Part shown: piece after piece, positions 1 through 8,262 of the stretch | How the letters are laid out: each line of letters opens with the position of its first letter | Numbering within the stretch: position 1 is the stretch's first letter | NCBI GenBank assembly: GCA_964466315.1 | Contig: CAYXNS010000003.1 | Span: forward strand, 1 to 64,000 | Source of the DNA: SMWC01 sp964466315 | GTDB taxonomy: Bacteria > Pseudomonadota > Gammaproteobacteria > Steroidobacterales > Rariloculaceae | Direction: 5' to 3' | Length of the DNA: 64,000 bases | Program-made: the position numbers and the translations under genes | Notes under the pieces: generated by a model | The model's database searches: none | Seen by the model: the letters and a program-made list of their open reading frames with translations, nothing else | What the model was told of the DNA's origin: nothing

Positions 1-14
1 CACGACACAATGAC

Positions 15-254
15 CTAGGACTCTCTCAGTTTGGGTGGTATCGGACTAGGGGGCAATTCATCAATCGCATCGGCAACCGTTCGTTTTCTCGCCTCGGCGT
101 CGGGGAATGAATCGATCTCGTCTTGATCCCCTTCCATGGCTTTCGCCCACGCTCCCGCTTCAACTTTCAGTGGGAATGTTTTCGAGATAGAACTTCCGTT
201 CTGTCGTATCTGAACACGCCAGTTGCCGCTGGGAAGTTTTCGGATGCTCGCCAT
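15..254 (-). pseudogene. Truncated tyrosine-type phage integrase (N-terminal fragment)
   Basis: The 79 residues begin with a pattern typical of the N-terminal arm-DNA-binding part of tyrosine recombinases (MASIRKLPSGNWRVQIR, then a K/E/A-rich helix). The segment RTVADAID is where the core-binding domain normally begins. Soon after it the frame runs into a proline-rich tail and a TAG stop, so the core-binding and catalytic (R-H-R-Y) domains are missing. Its start lies about 220 bases from the 3' end of tRNA-Sec, the usual placement of an integrase beside a tRNA attachment site. I infer an old integration at selC followed by decay. The rest of the element would lie outside the window, to the left. 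Confidence 0.7.
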
Positions 255-472
255 CAGGTCACTCCGCGATCGGAGTCCAGGCGATATACTCTTGGGTAAG
301 CCACCTCGCCTCCGTTCAGGTTAGGTTGGTAAGAACGCCTCGGACGCTGACACGTTCGGGGCGTTTGTTTGTGAGGAGACTACTCCGAATTTTTCGGCGC
401 TGCACACGAACTGCACACGAGGCCGATTTATAAGAAAGAAGTACGGAGCGGAAAATAGCGTAAGTCTTTGAT

Positions 473-565
473 TGGCGGAGGTGGATGGGAATCGAACCCA
501 CCACTCGTGTTCAACGAGTCACTGGTTTTGAAGACCAGGGGAGTCACCAGGCTCCATTCACCTCC
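473..565 (-). tRNA. selC: tRNA-Sec (anticodon TCA)
   Basis: Read on the minus strand this is a long class II tRNA with an acceptor start GGAGGTGA, a D arm GGAG...CTCC, an anticodon arm CTGGT-CTTCAAA-ACCAG giving anticodon TCA, and a variable arm with a perfect 6-bp stem ACTCGT/ACGAGT. The T loop is TTCGATT and the encoded 3' end is GCCA. The long acceptor, long variable arm and UCA anticodon together are diagnostic of selenocysteine tRNA. The eighth acceptor pair would be A.C, a small irregularity. It lies 17 bases downstream of the selB stop, so it may be co-transcribed with selA-selB. Confidence 0.97.
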
Positions 566-582
566 ACGTTGTCAAGGTTACA

Positions 583-2484
583 CTAATGCTCACGGAGGCG
601 ACGTACGTTGCCGGTGCGGATTGTGACTCCCGCCGCGTCGAGATGTTCCATCAGCGGCACGACATACTTACGCGTCGCCCCGAGCAAATCGCGCACGTCG
701 GACACCGCGAAATCTTTCGGATACGGATAATTTTCCTGCAATAACTCTTCGATGTTCTGCAACGTCTCGCGATGCAGCGCCATCTTGCTATCTCGGTCGT
801 AGGTTCTGAGTGGCACGATCCGGCCCATCTCGATCAGGAGTCTGTAGAGCGAGCGATGCGCGGGTCCCGTCCTCAACACTGTCTCTACCGGCGGCGGCGC
901 GACACCACTCGAACGAAACAATTCCTCGATCTCCCCCGCCACACCACGTTCGCTATCCGAAAGGCTCGAGAACGGGTCGAAACCGCTGCTACGGAGAATC
1001 CCGTTATCATCCTGCACCTTCCTATCCGCAACCAACTTTCCGATGGCATTCTGGAAAACGTCATCGTGAGGTGCTGAACTTAACTGGCGCTGCAGGCTCC
1101 CGGCCGCTACGCCCTGTTGCCGCGGATTGTCTTCATGATAGCTCTCTGCCGCCGCAAGAATGTCATCGACGAGTCCGAGATAACTCTGGCGCTCGACGAC
1201 GCGCCGATCGTCGATTAACACGGCATCCACCGCGGCGATCGCCTCGGTTAGCTCCAGCTCACCCAAGCCGAGCTTCTCCTGAAGCACGGTCAGTTCGACG
1301 CCCATCACACCGGCAGCCGCGACCGAACTCGCAACCATATCGGCAGCGTTCCCTTCGGCCGTGCTCCGCAAGCGCTCCGTGACCGCCGAGTCAAAGCGTT
1401 TGTGCCGCGAGGGATCGAGATCGAGAATCCGACCGCCGCCTATAGTCATTACCGGCGAACAGCTGCGCAATATGAAACACTCCGTGCGATGTGTGCTGAT
1501 GACGCGTTGACATCTGAACTGTACGAGGCCGGTATCGCCGGGCTCGAGTTGTTTCTTGTCGAGCAGCCTGACTTTGGCAATCACTTCGGTCGTACCCAAC
1601 AGGACTCTCACGGCGACACCGTTTTTCAGCGCCTGTTTCTGGCTGTCCAGGAGCCCGACTTCAGCGTCGAAGCGCCTTGTCGTCTTGAGGAATCCGGGTG
1701 ACGCGAGCGTGTCGCCGCGCTTGATCTCGCCCTTTTTCAGGCTACGCAGGTTTACCGCCACGCGTTGGCCGGACCGCACTTCGTCGGCCGTGCGGTTATG
1801 TACCTGCAGACCACGCACGGTCGCCGTACCGCCCCATGGCAATATCTCCACGCTATCGTTCGACCGCACGGTTCCCGCGCGCAGCGTCCCCGTGACGACC
1901 GCGCCGAACCCAGCTATTACGAACGCGCGATCGACCGGCAGATAGAACTGATCGCCGCTCTCGCGAGCCACGGTAGACTCGCTAAGTGCCTTCAGCGCGG
2001 CGCGCAAGTCCTCGAGACCTTCCCCTTTCAGCGCGGATGTCTCGATCATCTCCGCGCCCTCCAAAAAACTCCCTTTCACATACTCCTGTATCGAGCGCTT
2101 GACGGCCTCGAGCTCGTCATCCGACACGAGATCGATTTTCGTGATGACAATGATTCCGCCATCTACCCCAAGCAGTTGCGCGATGTCGAAATGCTCGCAC
2201 GTCTGCGGCATGATCCCTTCGTTCGCGGCGATGACCATGAGAACGCCGTCGATACCGGTCGCACCCGCTATCATGGTGCGAATGAAGTCCTCGTGGCCGG
2301 GGACATCGATGAGGTCGAGAACGCCACTGTCGGAGTCGAGGAAAGAGAATCCGAGCACGATGGACAGGCCGCGCTCCTGCTCTTCCTTAAGACGATCGGT
2401 TTCGATTCCCGTCAGTGCTCGGACAAGCGCCGTCTTTCCGTGATCAACATGCCCAATCACGCCGAGCGTGAGTTGGCCTGTCAT
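583..2484 (-). CDS. selB: Selenocysteine-specific translation elongation factor SelB
   Basis: SelB is a GTPase that brings Sec-tRNA-Sec to UGA codons by binding the mRNA SECIS hairpin. At 633 residues it has full family length. GTPase motifs are intact: G1 GHVDHGKT (residues 11-18), G3 DVPGHED (60-66) and G4 TKID (115-118). EF-Tu-like domains follow, then a long helical C-terminal part matching the winged-helix RNA-binding modules. Its ATG overlaps the selA stop by 4 bases (ATGA), so the two are translationally coupled. The tRNA-Sec gene follows directly. With an intact SelA, SelB and tRNA, the decoding machinery looks functional. Confidence 0.97.
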   Translation of the reverse strand: MTGQLTLGVIGHVDHGKTALVRALTGIETDRLKEEQERGLSIVLGFSFLDSDSGVLDLIDVPGHEDFIRTMIAGATGIDGVLMVIAANEGIMPQTCEHFDIAQLLGVDGGIIVITKIDLVSDDELEAVKRSIQEYVKGSFLEGAEMIETSALKGEGLEDLRAALKALSESTVARESGDQFYLPVDRAFVIAGFGAVVTGTLRAGTVRSNDSVEILPWGGTATVRGLQVHNRTADEVRSGQRVAVNLRSLKKGEIKRGDTLASPGFLKTTRRFDAEVGLLDSQKQALKNGVAVRVLLGTTEVIAKVRLLDKKQLEPGDTGLVQFRCQRVISTHRTECFILRSCSPVMTIGGGRILDLDPSRHKRFDSAVTERLRSTAEGNAADMVASSVAAAGVMGVELTVLQEKLGLGELELTEAIAAVDAVLIDDRRVVERQSYLGLVDDILAAAESYHEDNPRQQGVAAGSLQRQLSSAPHDDVFQNAIGKLVADRKVQDDNGILRSSGFDPFSSLSDSERGVAGEIEELFRSSGVAPPPVETVLRTGPAHRSLYRLLIEMGRIVPLRTYDRDSKMALHRETLQNIEELLQENYPYPKDFAVSDVRDLLGATRKYVVPLMEHLDAAGVTIRTGNVRRLREH

Positions 2485-3869
2485 GTAACGGCCTGCTCCA
2501 CGGCTACGGCGAGGTCAGAGAGCTCGCGTGGGAGGACAGTACGCACATCGAGGTGCAGCAGATCTTCAGAGATCCGCCCGATAACGGGCGTGTCCGCAGC
2601 GCGCAGGCGTTCTGCAAGTCCGGTGGCAGTCAGCCCTTCCGCACGAAGCCGTACGACCTTCGTCGGAATCTTATTCATGGGCAGTGCACCGCCGCCGCTA
2701 TAGCTGACGTCCTCACTAACGGTTGCTGTAATACGTGGAATCTTCTTGACCTGCCGCAACAGACGCGATGCACGCCTTCCGACGCTCGCTTGAGACTCGC
2801 TGATCATGCGCAGCACGGGAACCTTCTCCTGCGGATCGTTCGGCGGTAGATACAGTCTGAGCGTGGCGGCCAGAGCCGCCAGCGAGAGCTTGTCGATACG
2901 CAACGCGCGCAGCAATGGGTTGCGTTTGATGGAACCGATGAGGTCCACACGTCCCAGGAGAATTCCGGCCTGTGGACCGCCGAGCAGTTTGTCACCGCTG
3001 AACGTCAAGAGATCGACGCCGGCGGCGAGGCTGGCCTGAACCGTCGGTTCGGCGTTCAAGCCGAACGTCGAGAGATCGATGAGGCTGCCGCTGCCGAGAT
3101 CTTCCATGAGCAACAGGTCGTTCTCGTGTGCGAGTTTCGCGAGTTCGCTCAATGCCGGCTTCTCCGTGAAGCCGACGACGCGAAAGTTACTGGGATGAAT
3201 CGCGAGTAGTACCCGCGTCTCTTCCGTCAACGCCGCAGCGTAATCGCCGAGATGGGTTTTGTTGGTCGTGCCAACCTCGATCATGCACGCGCCGCTCTGT
3301 GCGATGACGTCGGGCATACGGAAGGATCCGCCAATCTCCACGAGTTCACCCCGCGAGATAATCGCCTCGCCGCCCTTGGCGATGCTGCTCAACGCCAACA
3401 TGACTGCCGCCGCGCAGTTATTGACGACGACAGCGGATTCGGCGCCCGTGAGACGCGTCAGCAGGGATTCGAGATGCTGATAACGCGAGCCGCGCTTGCC
3501 CGTGTCGAGATCGAGTTCGAGATTCGAGTAACCGCTGGCGGTGTCCGTTATCGCCGCAATCGCTTCGTCGGCGAGAGGCGCCCGTCCGAGATTTGTGTGG
3601 ATGATGATACCCGTCGCATTGATCGTCCGGCGCAGACTGCTCATACGTCCTTCGAAAAGGTCGGCCCGCAGGCGCATGCAGTACTCGGGACTCTCGAAAT
3701 CCGGAATCTCCGCACCACCGTTGGTGAGCGCGGTACGCAGCCTCGTCAAATGTGCGCGCATCACACCGACAACCTCAGCGTGCGAAAACTCGGCACAGAG
3801 ATTCTGGCCGCCCGCGGAGGCAAGCCACTTGTCGATTGCCGGTAATTTCTTCAGCAGATCCTTGGACAT
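2481..3869 (-). CDS. selA: L-seryl-tRNA(Sec) selenium transferase SelA
   Basis: SelA is a PLP enzyme that converts Ser-tRNA-Sec to Sec-tRNA-Sec using selenophosphate. Its 462 residues equal the usual bacterial length. The PLP lysine is Lys294 in the FSGDKLLGGPQAG segment, and the N-terminal region has the family pattern INATGIIIHTNLGRAPL. It is the first gene of a selA-selB pair. No strong Shine-Dalgarno sequence precedes the ATG at 3869. The 163-base gap to the upstream selenoprotein gene contains a strong hairpin. The selenium donor gene selD is not in this window and must be elsewhere if the pathway works. Confidence 0.97.
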   Translation of the reverse strand: MSKDLLKKLPAIDKWLASAGGQNLCAEFSHAEVVGVMRAHLTRLRTALTNGGAEIPDFESPEYCMRLRADLFEGRMSSLRRTINATGIIIHTNLGRAPLADEAIAAITDTASGYSNLELDLDTGKRGSRYQHLESLLTRLTGAESAVVVNNCAAAVMLALSSIAKGGEAIISRGELVEIGGSFRMPDVIAQSGACMIEVGTTNKTHLGDYAAALTEETRVLLAIHPSNFRVVGFTEKPALSELAKLAHENDLLLMEDLGSGSLIDLSTFGLNAEPTVQASLAAGVDLLTFSGDKLLGGPQAGILLGRVDLIGSIKRNPLLRALRIDKLSLAALAATLRLYLPPNDPQEKVPVLRMISESQASVGRRASRLLRQVKKIPRITATVSEDVSYSGGGALPMNKIPTKVVRLRAEGLTATGLAERLRAADTPVIGRISEDLLHLDVRTVLPRELSDLAVAVEQAVT

Positions 3870-3991
3870 AGCGTGTAGAGCAAATTATCCGGGTCAGCTA
3901 GTTTACTACCGGAATGCCCGTACTGCTTCGATCTGGTTGACGCGCGAGCGTTCGCACCTAAAGCTAAGTTATTGATTTTATTGCGTCAGGA

Positions 3992-4021
3992 ACCCGCGGG
4001 CGGATCGGTCCACCCGCGGGT
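3992..4021 (-). other. Hairpin between selenoprotein gene and selA
   Basis: The 9-base arms ACCCGCGGG (3992-4000) and CCCGCGGGT (4013-4021) pair. Inside them, after one mismatch, GGA/TCC pair around a 4-base loop. The hairpin starts 12 bases after the selenoprotein stop and about 120 bases before the selA start. No T-run follows on the transcribed strand, so it is not a classical intrinsic terminator. It could protect the upstream mRNA end, end transcription weakly, or act in the selA leader. Confidence 0.5.
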
Positions 4022-4032
4022 ACCGTGTCAAC

Positions 4033-5193
4033 TCAACCCGGAGGGACGCGCCCGGCAAGCGGCCGGTTATCGGCGCCCGTACGAATCGTACGGCCGTGAT
4101 TATCCCGCTCTAGGTGAATCTGATAGTTCTGCGTGACCGGAATACAGAAGGTCAACGCATCGTCGCATGCGAAGTAGAAAACCTCGAGACCCAACGGGCC
4201 GTCGAGTTCCCTGGCATCCACCTGCATCAGGAACTCTCGCGGATCCGCATCCGCGGCCTCTTCGACATCGGGTCCGACACCGCTCGATGGCGTCATCGTC
4301 ACACCGTCAGGCACGGAGAAGTTGAACCGCACGGGACCGGCCTCGTTGTTCCAATGAACGCGGTACAGGGGATCGAGATGGAAGCCCAGGTACATCGTAC
4401 CGACACCGTTCTCCCTTAGTTCCTGATCGGCCTCTGCGCGAGCCTTCACGTAGAAGGGAATGTCGGTCGACTCCAAATCCGCATCGACTTGAATCGACAC
4501 CATCGTCGGCGGCAGTTCGACGCGCGGAACGATACCCTTCGCGACCGTCGGCGGTGGCGGCTGAGTCGGGAGATCCAGATCGGCGACCGCCGTCGGATGG
4601 TCTACCGCACCGATCAGACGCTCCATATCTTCACGCAGCGCCACAGGATCGCTCCATGTCCGACGTGCAACCACACGGCCGTCAGGGTCCAACACCAACT
4701 CACCATTTGGTGTATTCGCCATGACGTCGTGCCAGACATTATCCATCGTGTCGGCGAGCCAGATGATACTCGAGCCGAGCATTCGCTGGGCTTCCGCGAC
4801 ATGCATGAGGCGCTCTTCGAGAGTGACCGGAACGACAAAGTTATTGTACTCGGGGTGGGCCAAGGGTTTATATACGTAATAGAACTCGACACCCTTGGGC
4901 GCATAATCTACTTTGACCGTCTCCAAACTGGGGACGTTACGTAGGAAAGGGGGTCACGTGAGGCAGCCGAGCGTCACTACCGAGTAGTGCCCGCTGACCA
5001 ACTCGCGCATGCTTACAGGATTGCCCTGGTCGTCGATGATCGTGACATCGGGAATCTGCTCGCCGATACCGGGTACGACCTCGTTGAAACGGATATCCAT
5101 GGCGGCACCCATGCCCATACCGCCGGACTGCTGGGCCGACGCGGCGTCAGCAAGAAGCAGCGCGGCTACAACTAACGGACTGAAACGAATCAT
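4033..5193 (-). CDS. Deiodinase-like selenoprotein with in-frame UGA (Sec80), fused to DsbD-alpha-like domain
   Basis: Two open stretches in one frame (4954-5193 and 4033-4953) are separated only by TGA at 4954-4956. Read as Sec, they give 386 residues: signal peptide about 1-21 (ASA cut), a GMGMG motif, a thioredoxin-like domain, and the centre GCLT-Sec-PPF with Cys77 and Sec80 (CxxU). This aligns with iodothyronine deiodinase GSCT-Sec-PPF. Residues about 220-370 have a beta-rich pattern with Cys343 and Cys350, resembling the DsbD N-terminal (alpha) domain. An SD (GGAG) precedes ATG 5193. Neighbouring selA-selB-selC support Sec decoding. I infer a periplasmic selenoredoxin; the substrate is unknown, and deiodination itself should not be assumed. 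A gene finder would call two separate ORFs, the second from a spurious TTG at 4926. Confidence 0.9.
4918..4936 (-). promoter_or_regulatory. bSECIS-like hairpin downstream of the UGA codon
   Basis: On the mRNA strand, arm CGTCCCC (4936-4930) pairs with GGAGACG (4924-4918) at six of seven positions, with one C.A mismatch, around the loop AGTTT (4929-4925). The apical loop begins 24 bases after the UGA, within the spacing usual for bacterial SECIS elements, and has a G in the second loop position as the bSECIS consensus asks. It lies inside the coding sequence, as bacterial SECIS elements must. Folding was done by eye. Confidence 0.6.
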
Positions 5194-5265
5194 GCGAGTT
5201 TCTCCGTGTGTGAAAGATCCGAGAATCGTAACTTGCGCCCCGAGGGCGGGTCAATTGACTGGCTC

Positions 5266-8175
5266 TCACTCGAGAGCGAGTTCGAGGACGCGGGCGACAT
5301 GCCAACCATCGCGACCCGCACCATCCTTGACCTGCGATCGGCAACTCGTACCATCCGCGACGATGAGCACGTCCTCGCCCGCCTCCCGGACCGCCGGTAA
5401 CAGGCCGATCTCGGCCATCTTCATCGAAGCGTCGTAGTGTTCGGCCTCATAGCCGAAAGACCCCGCCATTCCGCAGCATCCGGAGTCGATCAACTTCACG
5501 TCCAGGCCCGGTATCCAGCGCAGGACTTCTTCCACGCTCGACATGACGCCGAAGGCTTTTTGATGACAGTGTCCGTGCAACATCGCCTGCTTCTGTTCGA
5601 GCGGCTTGAGCGGCAGGCTCACCCTCCCCGCCTCTTTCTCGCTTGCCAGGAACTCCTCGAACAGCATCGCGCAGCCGGCCAGTGCGGTAGTCTCCTCGCT
5701 GGGAAGAAGGGCCTCGAACTCGTCGCGCAATGTCAGCAGGCAGGACGGCTCGAGTCCGACGATCGGCACGCCGCGCTCAACATAGGGCGCGAGCGTTTCA
5801 AGGACGCGGCGCGCCTCGAATTTCGCTGCCTCGGTCAAGCCGGCGCCGAGGAATGTTCGACCGCAGCATAATGGCCTGCCCCGATCGATGGGTTGTGGCG
5901 TCACGACTCGATAACCTGCAGCTGTGAGTACGTTAACCGCCGCGAGCGCGGTCTCGGGATCGAAGTAGGTATTGAATGTGTCGGTGAGCAGGACGACCTC
6001 GGCCCCGGCCTCGGCAAAGTCACCGCCACCCCGAAAGATATCGCGCCGCCATGAAGGCAGTGCCCGTTTCGCGGTGAAACCCGTGAGCCGCTCGCGCAGC
6101 CACGGCAGCAACGGCCCGTGGTTAGTCGCGTTAGCGAGCCATGGCAGACGCGCCACCCAGGGCGCGTAACGCGGCAAGTAGGCGATGAGACGATCGCGCA
6201 GCGTGAGCCCCCAGCGTTTCTTGTACGCGTTGAGAAACTCGATCTTCATCCGGTACATGTCGACACCGGTGGGGCACTCGCGCTTGCACGCTTTACAACC
6301 GACGCAGAGATCCATCGTCTCGAAGAGTTCCTGCGACGTGAGCGCGTCCGGGGGGAGTTGCCCCGTGAGCGCCAGGCGGAGCGAATTCGCCCGGCCGCGC
6401 GTTGCGTGCTTCTCATCGTGCGTGACTCGATACGACGGGCACATGACGGCAGCATCGTTCTTCCGGCAGGCGCCGTTATTGTTGCACATCTCGGTCGCAC
6501 GATAGAAGCCGCCCCAGTCGGACCAGTCGAGGGCATCGGCGCGTTGTTGTGGCTGATACCGGGCCGGATATCGCATGATCTCCCGCTCGTCCATGCGCCG
6601 TGGATCGACGATCTTGCCGGGGTTGAAGCGGCCGTCTGGATCGAAACTCTGCTTGACTTCCTTGAACGCCGAGACGATCTGTGCCCCGAGAAATGGCTCA
6701 AGAAACTCCGATCGAACCAGGCCGTCGCCATGCTCACCCGAATGGGATCCTTTGTACTCCCGCACCAGATCATGGGCCTCGTTCGAGATCGACCGCAGCT
6801 TGGCGACTCCGGTGTCTTCCTTGAGATTCAGGATCGGGCGCACGTGCAGACAGCCGACGCCCGCGTGCGCATACCAGGTCCCGGTCGTATCGTGCCGCTC
6901 GAAGACCTCGGTCAACCGGTGTGTATACTCGCCGAGTTTATCGAGCGGAACTGCGCAATCCTCGATGAATGAGATCGGCTTTCCATCGCCCTTCATCGAC
7001 ATGACGATATTCAGAGACGCTTTGCGCAGCGACCAGATCGACTGTTGAAGGTCGGTGTGCTCTGCCCGAAGCACACAGTCGGGCAGGCCGAGATCGCCTA
7101 TGAGCTCTTCGAGCCGATCCAGCTTGCGCAGTTGCTCGTCGCGATCCTCACCCGCGAACTCGACGAGCAACACGGCCGCGGGCTCACCCTTGATGAATGT
7201 CTTCAAGGACGAGCTGAATGCCGGGATCTCGGCGGCGAGATCGAGGACGGTTCGGTCGATCAACTCCGTCGCGGCGGGATCAAGCGTGACGATGTGCTGC
7301 GCCGACTCCATCGCCGCCCTAAAGGTCGGGAAGTGGCAGACGCCGAGTACCTTGTTTGGCGGCATCAGCTGCAGCGCGAGTTCGAGCTGCTTAAACCATG
7401 CAAGCGTGCCTTCGGAGCCGACGAGCAACTCGGCGAGGTTGAGATCGTTGCCTCCGAGACGATTGATATTGTAGCCGGCGACGTTGCGCGGAACCTGCGG
7501 ATAGCGCCGTGCGATTTCGTCGGCGTTGCGCTCGTAAAGGCGCCGCATCTCGGCGGTCAGATTCTCGATCCGGCCGCCTCCGTTGCTCCGGTCACCGCCG
7601 CTCGCTTCCAAGCCGTTACTCGCGCATAGATCGAGTTCGACGCCGTCAGCCAGGATCGCCTGTATCCCCAGGACGTTATCGACCATATGACCGTAATGCA
7701 GCGAACGAGCGCCAACGCTGTTATTTCCCGCCATCCCACCGATCGTCGCCCTGCTCGAGGTAGACACGTCGACGGGGAAGAACAGTCCGTGCGGCCTGAG
7801 GAAGCGATTTAACTCGTCGAGCACGATGCCGGGCTCGACGGTGACTTTTCGGTCGGCTGGGTCGAAGACTTTGACAGACGTCAGATGCTTGCTCCCGTCG
7901 ATGACGAGCGCCTCGCCGACCGTCTGTCCGGCTTGGGACGTTCCCGCCCCGCGCGGCAGCACGGGCACGTCGTGTTCGGCGGCAATCTGGATGGCTGAGA
8001 GAACGTCCTGGTGGCGGCGCGGCACGACCACCCCGAGAGGCTGGATCTGATACATCGACGCGTCCGTGCTGTAGCGGCCGCGGCTGTACGCGTCGAAGAA
8101 GACGTCGCCCTCAAGCTCCCGGCGGAGTTGCGCAGCTAGCAGAGAGTCGCTCCCATTAACGGATTCCCGGGGCAT
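5266..8175 (-). CDS. FAD-linked oxidase / Fe-S oxidoreductase fusion (D-2-hydroxyacid dehydrogenase type)
   Basis: The 969-residue protein combines a GlcD-like FAD domain (about 40-270: PLGVVVPRRHQDV, PRGAGTS, GGMAGNNSVGARS), an FAD-oxidase C-terminal domain (to about 525), a ferredoxin-like region and two CCG domains. Cysteine clusters include C624xxC627xxC630xxxC634 (CVGCKACKRECP) plus an earlier set around C563-C579. The CCG motifs CCGRTF and CCGMAG appear near the C terminus. This architecture is typical of YdiJ/Dld2-like enzymes that oxidise D-lactate, glycolate or D-2-hydroxyglutarate and pass electrons to quinone. It sits 72 bases upstream of the selenoprotein gene on the same strand, so co-transcription is possible but the functional link is unproven. 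Confidence 0.9.
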   Translation of the reverse strand: MPRESVNGSDSLLAAQLRRELEGDVFFDAYSRGRYSTDASMYQIQPLGVVVPRRHQDVLSAIQIAAEHDVPVLPRGAGTSQAGQTVGEALVIDGSKHLTSVKVFDPADRKVTVEPGIVLDELNRFLRPHGLFFPVDVSTSSRATIGGMAGNNSVGARSLHYGHMVDNVLGIQAILADGVELDLCASNGLEASGGDRSNGGGRIENLTAEMRRLYERNADEIARRYPQVPRNVAGYNINRLGGNDLNLAELLVGSEGTLAWFKQLELALQLMPPNKVLGVCHFPTFRAAMESAQHIVTLDPAATELIDRTVLDLAAEIPAFSSSLKTFIKGEPAAVLLVEFAGEDRDEQLRKLDRLEELIGDLGLPDCVLRAEHTDLQQSIWSLRKASLNIVMSMKGDGKPISFIEDCAVPLDKLGEYTHRLTEVFERHDTTGTWYAHAGVGCLHVRPILNLKEDTGVAKLRSISNEAHDLVREYKGSHSGEHGDGLVRSEFLEPFLGAQIVSAFKEVKQSFDPDGRFNPGKIVDPRRMDEREIMRYPARYQPQQRADALDWSDWGGFYRATEMCNNNGACRKNDAAVMCPSYRVTHDEKHATRGRANSLRLALTGQLPPDALTSQELFETMDLCVGCKACKRECPTGVDMYRMKIEFLNAYKKRWGLTLRDRLIAYLPRYAPWVARLPWLANATNHGPLLPWLRERLTGFTAKRALPSWRRDIFRGGGDFAEAGAEVVLLTDTFNTYFDPETALAAVNVLTAAGYRVVTPQPIDRGRPLCCGRTFLGAGLTEAAKFEARRVLETLAPYVERGVPIVGLEPSCLLTLRDEFEALLPSEETTALAGCAMLFEEFLASEKEAGRVSLPLKPLEQKQAMLHGHCHQKAFGVMSSVEEVLRWIPGLDVKLIDSGCCGMAGSFGYEAEHYDASMKMAEIGLLPAVREAGEDVLIVADGTSCRSQVKDGAGRDGWHVARVLELALE

Positions 8176-8262
8176 CGGCGATATAAACGCTTACTGATGG
8201 TTGGGTTTAGGGCAGCGCATCCGTACTATTCTACCCTCCCGATAATCGAGCACCTATCTGAG

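Noticed and set aside
1765..2703. Plus-strand ORF of 312 codons over selB and selA
   Set aside because: Antisense shadow; selB GTPase motifs are intact on the other strand.
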